A DNA stretch of 64,000 nucleotides from an uncultured Chloroflexota bacterium (lineage in GTDB: Bacteria; Chloroflexota; UBA11872): NCBI GenBank assembly GCA_958296175.1, contig OY282448.1, forward strand, positions 434,001-498,000, read 5' to 3'. Of the stretch, positions 37,513 to 45,683 are shown piece by piece (positions within the stretch are counted from its first letter, which is position 1; each line of letters starts with the position of its first letter). Position numbers and translations under genes: made by a program. Under the pieces are notes generated by a model. It saw nothing but the letters and a program-made list of their open reading frames with translations. It did no database searches and was not told the origin of the DNA.

Positions 37513-38910
37513 TCAGTTCCGAAACGCCGGCCGATCCGCCCGGCCGGGCCGCAAGTAGCCCCAGCGGCGAATCTTCTCCCAGGACGCGCGCGGCGTGCCC
37601 TTCATGTACTCGGTCACCATCCAGTCTCCGTAGTCGTTGACCGGAATGCGCGACAGCACGCCGTCCAGCTCGTCGTAGAGCGTGCGCGCCAGCGCGCGCT
37701 GGCTGTCGATCAGGTTCACCTGCTCGCGCGGGTCGGCGGCCAGGTCGAACAGCATGTCGCGCCCGTCGCTGGCCCAGATGTACTTCCAGTTGCCGCGGCG
37801 ATAGGACTTCAGCGCGCGAAAGTAGGGGCGCAGGTCGAACTCCAGGCCGCGGCGCGTGATCCGTTCCAGCATGTTGACGGGGAAGGCGAACTCGCAGATG
37901 GCGTACGTGCGCTCGTCGCCGTTCAGGGTGCGCCGCAGGCTGTGGCTGCTTTCGCCCAGCCAGGCCAGTTGCCGCTCGGCGCCCAGCAGGTCGTAGATGG
38001 TGGCCACCACGTCGTGCGTTTGCGTCAGCGCCGCGCTGCGCGTGCCCGGCTGGAACGCCGCCGGGTAGCGCACGATCAGCGGCACGTGCGCCACGGCCTC
38101 GAAGACCGTGAGCTGGTGGTTCCAGTAGGGCGGATGCTCTTCGATCACGTCGCCGTGGTCGGACGTGACCACCACCAGCGTGTCGTCCAGCTGGCCCGCC
38201 TCGCGCAGATAGGTCACGACCCGCCCGATCAAGTGGTCCACGTAGGCGGTTTCGCCGTCCAGCAGGGCGTAGATGTTGCGGCGCACGTCTTCCGGCATGG
38301 GGCTCGGGCGCGCGGGGTCGGCAAAGAAGCCCTGGCGGTTCAGCGCCAGCGCCTCCTCGCGGCTGACGTCCGGCGCCCAGCGCGAGCGGAACGGTTCCGG
38401 CGCCAGGTAAGGCGTGTGGGTGTCGTTGATGTTGACGAACATGAAGAATGGCTGCGCGTCGTTGCGGTGGCCGCGCAGCCAGGCCAGCATCTGGCGCACC
38501 AGCTGCGCCGCGCCTTCGTCGTCGTCGGGCGCGCCTTGCTCGGTTTTGACGTAGCTCCAGTCCAGAAACCCGCGGTGCAGCGCCGAGGACGGGCTCATGT
38601 AGGCGTTGTTGGACATGCCCACGGTGGCGTAGCCCAGCTCCGTCAGTTCCTCGGCGATGGTGGGGTATTCCTCGCTGAGCCGCTCGCAGCGGCCGTCTGC
38701 GCCGTGCGTGCTGGCGTAGTGGCCGGTCATCATGGAAGCGTGCGACGGCAGGCACCAGGGCCCCGCCGAGGTGGTGCACTCGAACACGGCCCCCTCGGCC
38801 GCCAGCCGGTCCAACACCGGCGTCACCCCGCGCTGGTCGCCGTAGGCGCCCAGATTGTGTGGCCGCTGCGAGTCCATGACGATCCACAAAACGTTTGGCT
38901 GCGCACGCAT
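37513..38910 (-). CDS. Sulfatase-family protein with variant active-site motif
   Basis: 465 residues. Alkaline-phosphatase fold: N-terminal VLWIVMDSQRPHNLGAYG, active-site segment CLPSHASMMTG (Cys53), metal-site TSDHGDVIEEH and the C-terminal MLFDLAADPREQVNLIDS. The cysteine that becomes formylglycine is present, but the usual arginine of CxPSR is histidine (CLPSH) and the first metal pair is Asp-Ser rather than Asp-Asp. Activity as a sulfatase is therefore uncertain; phosphonate-hydrolase-like or altered substrate use is possible. There is no signal peptide. It lies upstream of the hopanoid operon without obvious functional link. Confidence 0.85.
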   Translation of the reverse strand: MRAQPNVLWIVMDSQRPHNLGAYGDQRGVTPVLDRLAAEGAVFECTTSAGPWCLPSHASMMTGHYASTHGADGRCERLSEEYPTIAEELTELGYATVGMSNNAYMSPSSALHRGFLDWSYVKTEQGAPDDDEGAAQLVRQMLAWLRGHRNDAQPFFMFVNINDTHTPYLAPEPFRSRWAPDVSREEALALNRQGFFADPARPSPMPEDVRRNIYALLDGETAYVDHLIGRVVTYLREAGQLDDTLVVVTSDHGDVIEEHPPYWNHQLTVFEAVAHVPLIVRYPAAFQPGTRSAALTQTHDVVATIYDLLGAERQLAWLGESSHSLRRTLNGDERTYAICEFAFPVNMLERITRRGLEFDLRPYFRALKSYRRGNWKYIWASDGRDMLFDLAADPREQVNLIDSQRALARTLYDELDGVLSRIPVNDYGDWMVTEYMKGTPRASWEKIRRWGYLRPGRADRPAFRN

Positions 38911-39073
38911 GGGCGGGTCTCCCGAACGGCTGCGGCATGCAGTTTATCGAGAAGCGCGCGGCGGCGCGGCGCGGCCGCGTTCTGGCGCGCCCGCTGGGCG
39001 TGGTTGCCTACTAGCGACGAAACAGGTGTGCACCCCCGCGTCCCGCCGCGCCCGCTGGCCGCCGTCGAGCCGC

Positions 39074-39167
39074 GGGCCGGGCAGTGCGCGCGCGGCGGCG
39101 GGCGCCTCGGACGGTCGAACCCGTTGCCCGTCTAGGGCCGGGCCGGGCAGAGCGCGCGCGGCGGCGG
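39074..39167. repeat. Two-copy direct repeat (27/28 bp match, 66 bp apart) in a gene-free spacer
   Basis: Copies start at 39074 and 39140 (GGGCCGGGCAGTGCGCGCGC versus GGGCCGGGCAGAGCGCGCGC, continuing GGCGGCGG). They lie in the 313-bp spacer 38911-39223 between the divergent sulfatase and enolase-family genes. The second copy ends about 55 bp before the enolase-family ATG. I see nothing else in this spacer apart from the GGGAGGAAAG ribosome-binding site at 39210. Similar two-copy repeats occur near 43.7, 45.6, 48.8 and 51.8 kb. Confidence 0.7.
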
Positions 39168-39223
39168 TGTTTTAAGCTGCGCGGCGGGCGGCGCGGCGCG
39201 CGCCGGCCGGGAGGAAAGCGTCC

Positions 39224-40420
39224 ATGCGGATAACCGACATCCGTCTGACCGAGCTGCGCGGCAGCGTCGAGTCGGAGGAAGATTTCTGGGAAGAGCGCCT
39301 GGTGCGCCCGCTGGACGTCTACCCCGAACACAAGCACGAGCTCGACCAGAGCATCGCCGGCGCGCGCAACGCGCAGGGCGCTTACGACCTGGCCTGGGCG
39401 TTCGTGACGGTCGAAACCGACGAGGGCGTGACCGGCCTGGCCGGGCCGCTGGACGAGGCCGAAGCCTACGTGATCGACACCCAGATCACGCCCCACCTCA
39501 TCGGCGCGGACCCCCTGGCCACGGAGCGCATCTGGGACCAGCTCTATCGGCGCCTCATCCACGGCCGCACTGGGCAGCCCATGTTCGCGGTCAGCGCGGT
39601 GGACACCGCGCTCTGGGACCTGAAAGGCAAGTGGTTGGGCCAGCCGCTCTACCGTCTGCTGGGCGGCCCGGTGCGGCGCGAGATTCCGGCCTACGCCAGC
39701 GCGTTGGGCTACTCCCTGGACCCCGCGCGCGCGGCCGCGCGCGCGCGCCAGTTCGCGGCGGAAGGCTACACCGCCACCAAGTGGTTCCCGCGCTGCGCGC
39801 CCGACGACGGCGAACCCGGCGCGCGGCGCAACCTGGAGCTTATGCGCGCGCTGCGCGAGGCCGTGGGCAGCGACGTGGAGATCATGCTGGACGCCTGGAG
39901 CAGCTGGAACGTGCGCTACACGCTGGACATGGCGCGGCGCATGGCCGAATACCGGCCCCGCTGGATCGAAGAGCCGGTCAAGTCCGACGACCTGCTCGGC
40001 TACGGACGCCTGCGCGCGGCCTCGCCGGTGCCCATCGCCGGCGGCGAACACGCCTACACCCGCTGGGGCGCGCGCGACTACATGCGCGCCATGGCCGTGG
40101 ACGTGTACCAGGCCGACACCATGTGGGCGGGCGGCATCAGCGAAATGCAGAAGATCGCCGTCATCTGCTCGGTCTACGACGTGCCGCTGATCCCGCACGG
40201 CGCATCGGTGCCGGTCAACGCGCATCTCAGCGCGGCGCTGCCGCCCACGCTCTGCCCGTATATCGAATACCTGGTCAAGTGGAACGAGCTGCGGCAGTTC
40301 TTCTTCGAGGAACCCGTGCGGCCGATCGACGGCATGATCGCGCCGTCCGACGCCCCGGGCGTGGGCTGGGAGATCGACCAGGACAAAGTGACCGCGGCGC
40401 GCGAACTGCGCTGGCGCTAA
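39224..40420 (+). CDS. Enolase-superfamily acid-sugar dehydratase, L-rhamnonate dehydratase-like
   Basis: 398 residues; ATG preceded by GGGAGGAAAGCGTCC. Mandelate racemase/enolase architecture: capping domain, then barrel with Lys in TATKWFPR, metal ligands Asp in EIMLDAWSSW, Glu in RWIEEPV and Glu in IAGGEHAYTR, and general base His in LIPHGASVPVNAH. The insertion after the first strand (WEERLVRPLDVYPEHKHE) and the PHGASV loop recall rhamnonate dehydratase (RhamD). It would remove water from a C5/C6 aldonate to a 2-keto-3-deoxy acid. The substrate is not proven. This is the second member of the superfamily in the window. Confidence 0.85.
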   Translation: MRITDIRLTELRGSVESEEDFWEERLVRPLDVYPEHKHELDQSIAGARNAQGAYDLAWAFVTVETDEGVTGLAGPLDEAEAYVIDTQITPHLIGADPLATERIWDQLYRRLIHGRTGQPMFAVSAVDTALWDLKGKWLGQPLYRLLGGPVRREIPAYASALGYSLDPARAAARARQFAAEGYTATKWFPRCAPDDGEPGARRNLELMRALREAVGSDVEIMLDAWSSWNVRYTLDMARRMAEYRPRWIEEPVKSDDLLGYGRLRAASPVPIAGGEHAYTRWGARDYMRAMAVDVYQADTMWAGGISEMQKIAVICSVYDVPLIPHGASVPVNAHLSAALPPTLCPYIEYLVKWNELRQFFFEEPVRPIDGMIAPSDAPGVGWEIDQDKVTAARELRWR

Positions 40421-40512
40421 CCGAGACCCGCGCCGCGCCCGTCACGCGCGCACGTCGAGCCCCGCACAACGCTCGCATCCACCATCGACAATCCACGACC
40501 CCCAATCTCCGT

Positions 40513-41945
40513 CTACGTCTGTGACGTTATCGGCGCCTCGTTCGGGTCGATGACGTGCACGTGGCCTGTAATGGAAACCAGGTACAGCAGGCCCTCACGC
40601 TCGAGAATCGCGGTGACGTACGCGACGTTCTGCTTGAAAATCCTCGTCGGCTCGAACGTCTCGTAGTCGAAGCGGTCGACGACGACCATGTCGTCGTTAT
40701 TTTCGCCCAACGACGTGTAGGCGACGTAAACGCCGTCGTCGTTTGCGTACGCCATCGTCGAGCCCGTGCCCTGCAGCACGGCCACGGGCTCGATCACGTT
40801 CGCTTCCGGCGGAGCCTCGTGGGTTCCCCACTGCGGAAACCCGTAGAAGCCGCCTGCGACGATCGCGTTCAATTCCTCCCGATGGCCTTCGGTCGCAAGG
40901 CCGTCCTGCACGTCGTTGTCGGCGCCGTAGATGGTTCCGTCCGGAGCTATGGATATCCCATACACGTTGCGAAGACCCGTGGCAAGGACCTCCAGCTCGC
41001 CGTCCGAAGGACGAAAGCGCGCGATGACGCCCATCAGGTCGGTCCGGCGCCCCTCGGCCTCGAGCTCGTCCGCGATGCGCACGACGTCACGTCCCAGGTC
41101 CTGTTGGGGATGCCCAATGCTCGCGTAGACGTACTCGCCGTCGTTGGTCAGGCCGTTCGGGCTATGGTCGCGTCCTTGGCTAAGGATGTGGTCGACGACC
41201 ACCTGTCTATCGCTAAGATTGCCTGATTCGTGCACGTGATATGAAATGATCTGAGCGTTGGATCGGCTTAGAAAATTCTTTAGATTCTCGGCGTAGTAGC
41301 CCTCTTTGCTGTTTGCAAAAATACAACTTTGGATACGCCGTTCACCATCGAGGAATTCTAGAAATTCCCACATCAGCTGGCAACCGTTCCCCATCTCTGC
41401 AACGTAGAGACGCCCGTCGAGAAACGTCAGCCCCTGGGGGATGCTCAGCCCCTCGATCACCGTCCGCACGTCACCGGTCTGGACGTCAAGAATGCGAATA
41501 CGGCCGTCCCAATCCGCGATGTACATGCGGTCGTCATCGAGCCAGGCGGCCGTGGTCAGCGTCCCGCCAACGTCATGCAAACCGCGGTAACCGCGCGGCG
41601 TCGGCGTCGGGGTAGGGTCTGGCGTCGGGGTAGGCTCTGGCGTGGGCGTTGGAGTGGGCTCTGGCGTGGGCGTTGGCGTGGGCGTCGGGGTGGGCTCTGG
41701 CGTGGGCGTCGGGCGAACGAGAAGGTGAGCGTGCTCTACAAGCGTAGGTGTGTGGGGGGGGCGTTCGGTGTTTGCGTCGGAACGGGAGGCTTGCGCGGTC
41801 CGACGATATTGGCAAGAATATCGTGCGGGAACACCTCGTATTTTCCTATCGTGATTCCATAGATGACGAGGGACAACGCCGCCGCCGCAACAGCGCACCA
41901 CAAGACAATCCTGCGGCCCGGCGTGGATCGAAACATTTCAGACAC
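40513..41945 (-). pseudogene. PT-rich, membrane-anchored beta-propeller protein (sorbosone-dehydrogenase-like), frameshifted at a C8 tract
   Basis: The start at 41945 encodes a basic N-terminus and one membrane helix (IVLWCAVAAAALSLVIYGI), then runs out at TAG 41736. A second frame continues with a long PTPEPTPTP linker (about 41590-41715) and a propeller of ~310 residues to 40513 (RMYIADWDGRIRILDVQTG, NGLTNDGEYVYASIGHP, GLRNVYGISIAPDGTIYGAD, GGFYGFPQWG). The two frames meet at a run of eight G on the plus strand (41754-41761); one more base, or two fewer, would join them. The fold resembles glucose/sorbosone dehydrogenase or NHL propellers. Codons are less GC-rich than neighbours. It could be a sequencing error, phase variation or true decay. 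Confidence 0.7.
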
Positions 41946-42127
41946 TATCGATTAGCTGCACACGTTGTCCGCGCGCCGTGACGCTTCCCGCGCATCGTCG
42001 GGCGGCCGCGTTGGGACCATGGGAACTCCGCTGCATGGACGGGCTGGAACTCTGGCATAGGCAGACACGGCGCGCCGCGGATATTACCACCGCCGCGGCG
42101 CAGCGCTGGGGCGCCGGGCGGCTCTGC

Positions 42128-43659
42128 TCAGGCGATCGGGTCGAAGAACGCCAGCTCCTGGCCGAAGGCGTCCATGGCCGTCACCTCGTCGCCGCGCAGA
42201 CGCGCGCGAATGCCGCGCGTGCGGTGGCGCAGGACGATGCCGCTGGTTGGCAGGTCGAGCCGAAACGTGATGCGCTGATGCAGCGGCGGGTCGTCCAGCA
42301 GCAGATAGCGGCCGCCGTGACCGCGCGGCGCGGGCGCGCCGCCGACGCTGACCCGCTCGGGGCCGCTCCAGCCGGGCACGCGCACGAACAGGGGGCCGGG
42401 GCGGTGCACGGTCACCGTCAGCGCGCCGGCGGTGTAGGGCGACTCGACCGTGACCGCGCCGCTGCGGTGGTCGAAGTAGAGGTCGACGCAATGGCCGCCC
42501 GCGCGGCCGGGGCCGGCGGCGCCGAGGCTGCGGACGACCTCGCACAGCGAGGCCGCGGCGCCGCCCACGATGTCCAGGTTGAACGACACGCGCGGCAGGC
42601 CGAGCGGCCGATGGCCGTAGGGCGCCGGGAACCCGAAGGCCCCAACGAGGCGCTGGGCCACGGCGCGCCGGCCGTCGCCGCCGCCCGCGTCGGGCCGTTC
42701 GACGATCCAGTCAACGTCCCGCAGCTGGCTGGGGAGCAGGTGGCCGCGCAGGATGCGCTCCACGTCGTCGTAGGCCTCGGTCCAGCCCCAGCGGCCCAGG
42801 ATGAGGGCGGTTTCCACGATGTCGCCGGTGTTGTTGACCTCGCCGCGGTCGGGCGGCGCGTCGGGGGCGCTGCTCTCGATCACCCAGCCCAGCTGGTCGC
42901 GGATGTCCCACAGGCCGCGGGCGTAGAAGGCCTCGACCCGCGCCATGAGCGGCGCGTCGCCCAGCAGGTCGGCCAGCTGCGCCAGCGACGACATGACGCA
43001 GGTGGTGGAGTGAGTGTGCGGGCCGAAGCGGGCGCGGTCGTAGCGCCCGTCGGGCGCGAAGCACTCGGCCAGCACCGCGTCTTTGAGCCGCACGGCCAGC
43101 TCCAGGGCCGGGCCGTGGCGCGCGCCAGCCCCTGGATCAGGGTGGCGTCGATAGTTGGCCGCACGCCGTGCGCGGCGATGCGCTCCACGTCCCAGCCGCG
43201 GGCGGGGTCCCACAGCTCGCCGATGAGCGCAATGCTGGCCTCGGCCAGCTCGCGCGCCCGCGCCGAGTCCCGATAGCGCGCCAGCGCGTAGAGCGCGTGC
43301 AGGCCTTCGCGCACGTTGTGCGCCCGAAAGTTCTGCAGCGGGCCGCCCAGGCGCTGGCGGTTGAGCTGCAAGGGCAGCGCGCCGCTGTAGGAAAAGAACG
43401 CGGCGCGCGCGTGTTTCTCCACGGCGGCCTGGTCGATGGGGAATCCCAGCGACTCCGCCGTCAGCAGCGCGTTGAGATGCCGCCCGGGCACGTGCGACTC
43501 GGAATGCACGGGGCTGAAGGCAAGGTGCGGGTCTGGCCAGGCCTGCGCGGTGAAGAAGGGAACGTCGTTGTCGTCGGCGTCGAAGACGCTGGCCATGGTC
43601 TGGCAGCCGGCCTGGATGGCGGCGGGAATGTCGGTGGTGTTGACGTTGCGCAGCGTCAC
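42128..43659 (-). pseudogene. GH127-like (beta-L-arabinofuranosidase-type) glycoside hydrolase, frameshifted
   Basis: The first part reads from ATG 43659 (MTLRNVNTTDIPAAIQAGCQ) to about 43126; the protein continues in another frame (GPALELAVRLKDAVLAECFA onward) to 42128. The switch lies at GGCGCGCGCC (43117-43126); loss of one GC unit or gain of one base would restore a single ~510-residue chain. The N-terminal part is all-helical; ~residues 180-330 have VNNTGDIVETALILGRWGW and EAYDDVERILRGHLLPSQL; the C-terminal 170 residues are beta-rich (VRVPGWSGPERVSVGG). This recalls the (alpha/alpha)6 barrel plus beta-sandwich of DUF1680/GH127 enzymes. Family assignment is moderate. Confidence 0.6.
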
Positions 43660-43703
43660 GCGCGCGGCTCTGCGGTGATGGCGGCCGGCAGTCTAGACGC
43701 CCG

Positions 43704-43785
43704 CCGCCCGGGCAGCGGCGGGGCTTTGCCCAGGCCTGCGAGCGCTGCCGCATCACGCGCCCGGCCGCCCGGGCAGCGGCGGGGC
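43704..43785. repeat. Two-copy direct repeat (21 bp exact, 61 bp apart)
   Basis: CCGCCCGGGCAGCGGCGGGG plus C occurs at 43704-43724 and 43765-43785, in the spacer between the frameshifted glycosidase gene and the yraN stop at 43789. The copy nearer yraN ends just short of its stop codon. Each copy contains CCGCCCGGGCAGCGG, which can fold as a short GC hairpin. It resembles the pair at 39074/39140 (shared GGGCAG core). Confidence 0.7.
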
Positions 43786-43788
43786 GGG

Positions 43789-44214
43789 CTAGGTCTGCAC
43801 GGCGTTGGGGATGATCTCGACGGAGCAGCCGCCGTCGGCGTCCACCTGCACCGCAGCCACGTCGATGCGGCAGGCGCCTGCGGCGTGGGGATGGCGCTGC
43901 CGGTAGGCCTGCGCCAGCCGCGCCAGGCGCCGCGCCTTGGCGGGGGTGACGGCCTGCCGCGCGCCGCCGAAGGCGTTGTCGCGGCGCGTCTTGACTTCCA
44001 CGAAGACGGTGGCGCCGCCGTGCTCGGCCACAATGTCTAGCTCGCCGCCGCGCAGGCGCACGTTGCGCGCCCGAATCCGATAGCCGCGCCGTTTCAGTTC
44101 GCGCACTGCCTGCGCTTCGCCCCAGCGGCCCAGCGCGGCGCTGCCGCCGGGCGCGCGGCGCCTAAACGGCCAGAGCCAGCCGGGAAGACGCACGGACGTC
44201 TCGTACGGGAGCAA
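43789..44214 (-). CDS. yraN: YraN/UPF0102 family nuclease-fold protein
   Basis: 141 residues. The core GRWGEAQAVRELKRRGYRIRARN, LRGGELDIVAEHGGATVFVEVKTR and the later AQAYRQRHP..CRIDVAAV match UPF0102, a PD-(D/E)XK-fold family (Glu, Asp, ExK in GELDI/VEVK). The biochemical role is not settled; nuclease or recombination functions are proposed. Its start overlaps rnhB by 53 bp, and rnhB-yraN adjacency is common in bacteria, supporting both calls. An internal start closer to GRWGEAQ is possible. Confidence 0.88.
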   Translation of the reverse strand: MLPYETSVRLPGWLWPFRRRAPGGSAALGRWGEAQAVRELKRRGYRIRARNVRLRGGELDIVAEHGGATVFVEVKTRRDNAFGGARQAVTPAKARRLARLAQAYRQRHPHAAGACRIDVAAVQVDADGGCSVEIIPNAVQT

Positions 44215-44818
44215 AGCTGTACCGGTGCACGGGCAGCGCGCCCAGCGCGGTCAGCGCGGCGCGATGGCGGGGCGTGCCGTAGCCCTTGTTGCGCTCGAAG
44301 GCGTAGGCCGGGTAGCGCCCGCTCAGCAGCCGCATCAGACGGTCGCGCGCGACCTTGGCGCAAATCGAGGCCGCCGCCACCGCCAGACAGGAGGCGTCGG
44401 CGCGGATCAGCGCCGTCTGGCGGCCGGCAAAGGGGCTGGCGTCGTCCAGCGGGAAAGCGTCCAGAATCACGTGGTCGGGCGCGGGCGCCAGGCGCTCGAG
44501 CGCGCGGCCCATGGCCAGCCGCCCCGCCGCCGCCATGCCCAGACCGTCGATCTCGCGCGGGGTCACGTGCGCCACGCCCACCGCCACGGCGCAGGCCGCA
44601 ATGCGGCGCGCCAGGCGTTCGCGCACGGCGGCCGACAGCCGCTTGGAGTCGGTGACGCCCGCCAGCAGCCGCGGGTCGCCGTAGGCCGCGCCCGGCAGGA
44701 TGACGGCGGCGGCGGTGAGCGGCCCGGCCCACGCGCCGCGGCCGGCTTCGTCCACCCCCGCAATGCGGCGGCGGCCGTGCTGGAGCAACTGGATTTCGAA
44801 GGTGGGCGGTGGGAACAC
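44162..44818 (-). CDS. rnhB: Ribonuclease HII
   Basis: 218 residues. It removes RNA from RNA-DNA hybrids and single ribonucleotides from DNA. The catalytic carboxylates are visible: Asp-Glu in IAGVDEAGRGAWAGPL, Asp in HVILDAFPL and a later Asp in ASICAKVARDRLM. DSKRLSAAVRERLARRI and the C-terminal NKGYGTPRHRAAL are also typical. It lies between rplS (upstream, 39 bp) and yraN, the common rplS-rnhB-yraN order. Confidence 0.95.
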   Translation of the reverse strand: MFPPPTFEIQLLQHGRRRIAGVDEAGRGAWAGPLTAAAVILPGAAYGDPRLLAGVTDSKRLSAAVRERLARRIAACAVAVGVAHVTPREIDGLGMAAAGRLAMGRALERLAPAPDHVILDAFPLDDASPFAGRQTALIRADASCLAVAAASICAKVARDRLMRLLSGRYPAYAFERNKGYGTPRHRAALTALGALPVHRYSFAPVRDVRASSRLALAV

Positions 44819-44857
44819 GCCGAGGTCAACGCCGACCAGGCTGCCCCGCGCGCCGGG

Positions 44858-45205
44858 CTACGCGCGCCGCTCCTTGACGCGCACGGCGCGGCCGACGCGG
44901 TCGCGCAAGTAGTACAGCTTCGCGCGCCGCACCCGTCCGCGGCGCACCGTCTCGATGTCGGCCACGATGGGCGAGTGCAGCAGGAACGTGCGCTCCACGC
45001 CGACGCCCCCGGAAATGCGGCGCACCGTGAAGTTCTCGTTGATGCCCCCGGCGCGGCGGCGGATCACGGTGCCCTCGAACATCTGCACCCGCTCGCGCTC
45101 GCCTTCGCGCACCGTCACGTGCACGCGCACGGTGTCGCCCACGGCAAACTCCGGGATTTCGGGCTTGAGATAGTCCTCTTCGAGGTCCTGAATCAGGCGT
45201 GCCAT
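44858..45205 (-). CDS. rplS: 50S ribosomal protein L19
   Basis: 115 residues, normal length. The family pattern is intact: [62 protein letters not shown] and [20 protein letters not shown]19 sits at the 30S-50S interface. It is first in the run rplS-rnhB-yraN and diverges from the FmdB-like gene. A possible minus-strand -10 (TATGAT) lies at 45289-45294. Confidence 0.97.
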   Translation of the reverse strand: MARLIQDLEEDYLKPEIPEFAVGDTVRVHVTVREGERERVQMFEGTVIRRRAGGINENFTVRRISGGVGVERTFLLHSPIVADIETVRRGRVRRAKLYYLRDRVGRAVRVKERRA

Positions 45206-45300
45206 CGGGTTCTACACAAGGGAGGCCGCGGCGCGCGGCGCGGTGGGACGGTCTGGGGGGCGGCCGAATCGGCCAGCCAGGGAACCATATCATAGACCGC

Positions 45301-45328
45301 TTGCGTCTGGGCGCGGCGGCTCTAGAAT
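45301..45328 (+). promoter_or_regulatory. Candidate sigma-70-type promoter for the FmdB-like gene
   Basis: TTGCGT (45301-45306) and TAGAAT (45323-45328) are separated by 16 bp and lie 36 bp before the ATG of the zinc-ribbon gene. This is the most consensus-like promoter I found in the window. It is a pattern match only. Confidence 0.4.
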
Positions 45329-45363
45329 CGGCGCCATCCATTGGCCGCGGTTTTGGAGGCTCT

Positions 45364-45606
45364 ATGCCCGCCTACACGTACGAGTGTCAGTCGTGCGGCG
45401 ACGTGTTCGACGTTCGCCGGGCGATGATGGACGACAGCGCGGTGGTGTGCGCCGTCTGCGCCAGCACGCGGGTGCGCAAGGTGTATTACGCGCCCGCCCT
45501 AGTGGGCGGGTCGGCGCAGCGGTCGTCCAGCGGCGCGCCGGCGGCCGCCGCGGCGTACACGGGCGGAGGCGGCGGCTGCCGCGGCGGCGCCTGCGGCTGC
45601 CACTGA
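45364..45606 (+). CDS. FmdB-family zinc-ribbon regulatory protein
   Basis: 80 residues; ATG preceded by TTGGAGGCTCT. The FmdB signature is clear: PAYTYECQSCGDVFDVRR with the first CxxC, then CAVCASTRVRKVYY with the second, forming a zinc ribbon. A Gly/Ser linker ends in GGGGGCRGGACGCH, a second Cys/His-rich tail found in many relatives. The family is named after a putative regulator of formamidase, but its general role is unknown. It converges on the dinG-like gene with two hairpins between. Confidence 0.9.
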   Translation: MPAYTYECQSCGDVFDVRRAMMDDSAVVCAVCASTRVRKVYYAPALVGGSAQRSSSGAPAAAAAYTGGGGGCRGGACGCH

Positions 45607-45683
45607 GCGCGGCGGCCGCTCCAACGTGGAGCGCCGCGGTTCGATTGGTGACCATCGACGGCTGCCGCTGAGCGCGGTAGCCG
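45596..45683. repeat. Two-copy direct repeat (20 of 23 bp, 65 bp apart)
   Basis: GCTGCCACTGAGCGCGGCGG (from 45596, spanning the FmdB-like stop) and GCTGCCGCTGAGCGCGGTAG (from 45661, reaching the dinG-like stop) match in 20 of 23 positions when the following GCCG-type bases are counted. The copies thus mark the 3' ends of the two convergent genes. Same arrangement as the other spacer repeats. Confidence 0.55.
45617..45633. terminator. Hairpin between convergent genes
   Basis: A perfect 7-bp stem (CGCTCCA / TGGAGCG) with a 3-nt loop lies 11 bp after the FmdB-like stop. It has no T-run, so termination is a guess. A second imperfect hairpin (CCGCTGA 45665-45671 with TCAGCGG 45684-45690) overlaps the stop codon of the convergent dinG-like gene. 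The two lie within copies of a direct repeat (45596 and 45661). Confidence 0.4.

Noticed and set aside
41590..41715. CRISPR- or satellite-like repeat (GGCGTGGGCGTTGG units)
   Set aside because: It encodes a Pro/Thr linker in the beta-propeller frame, a common coding low-complexity sequence.
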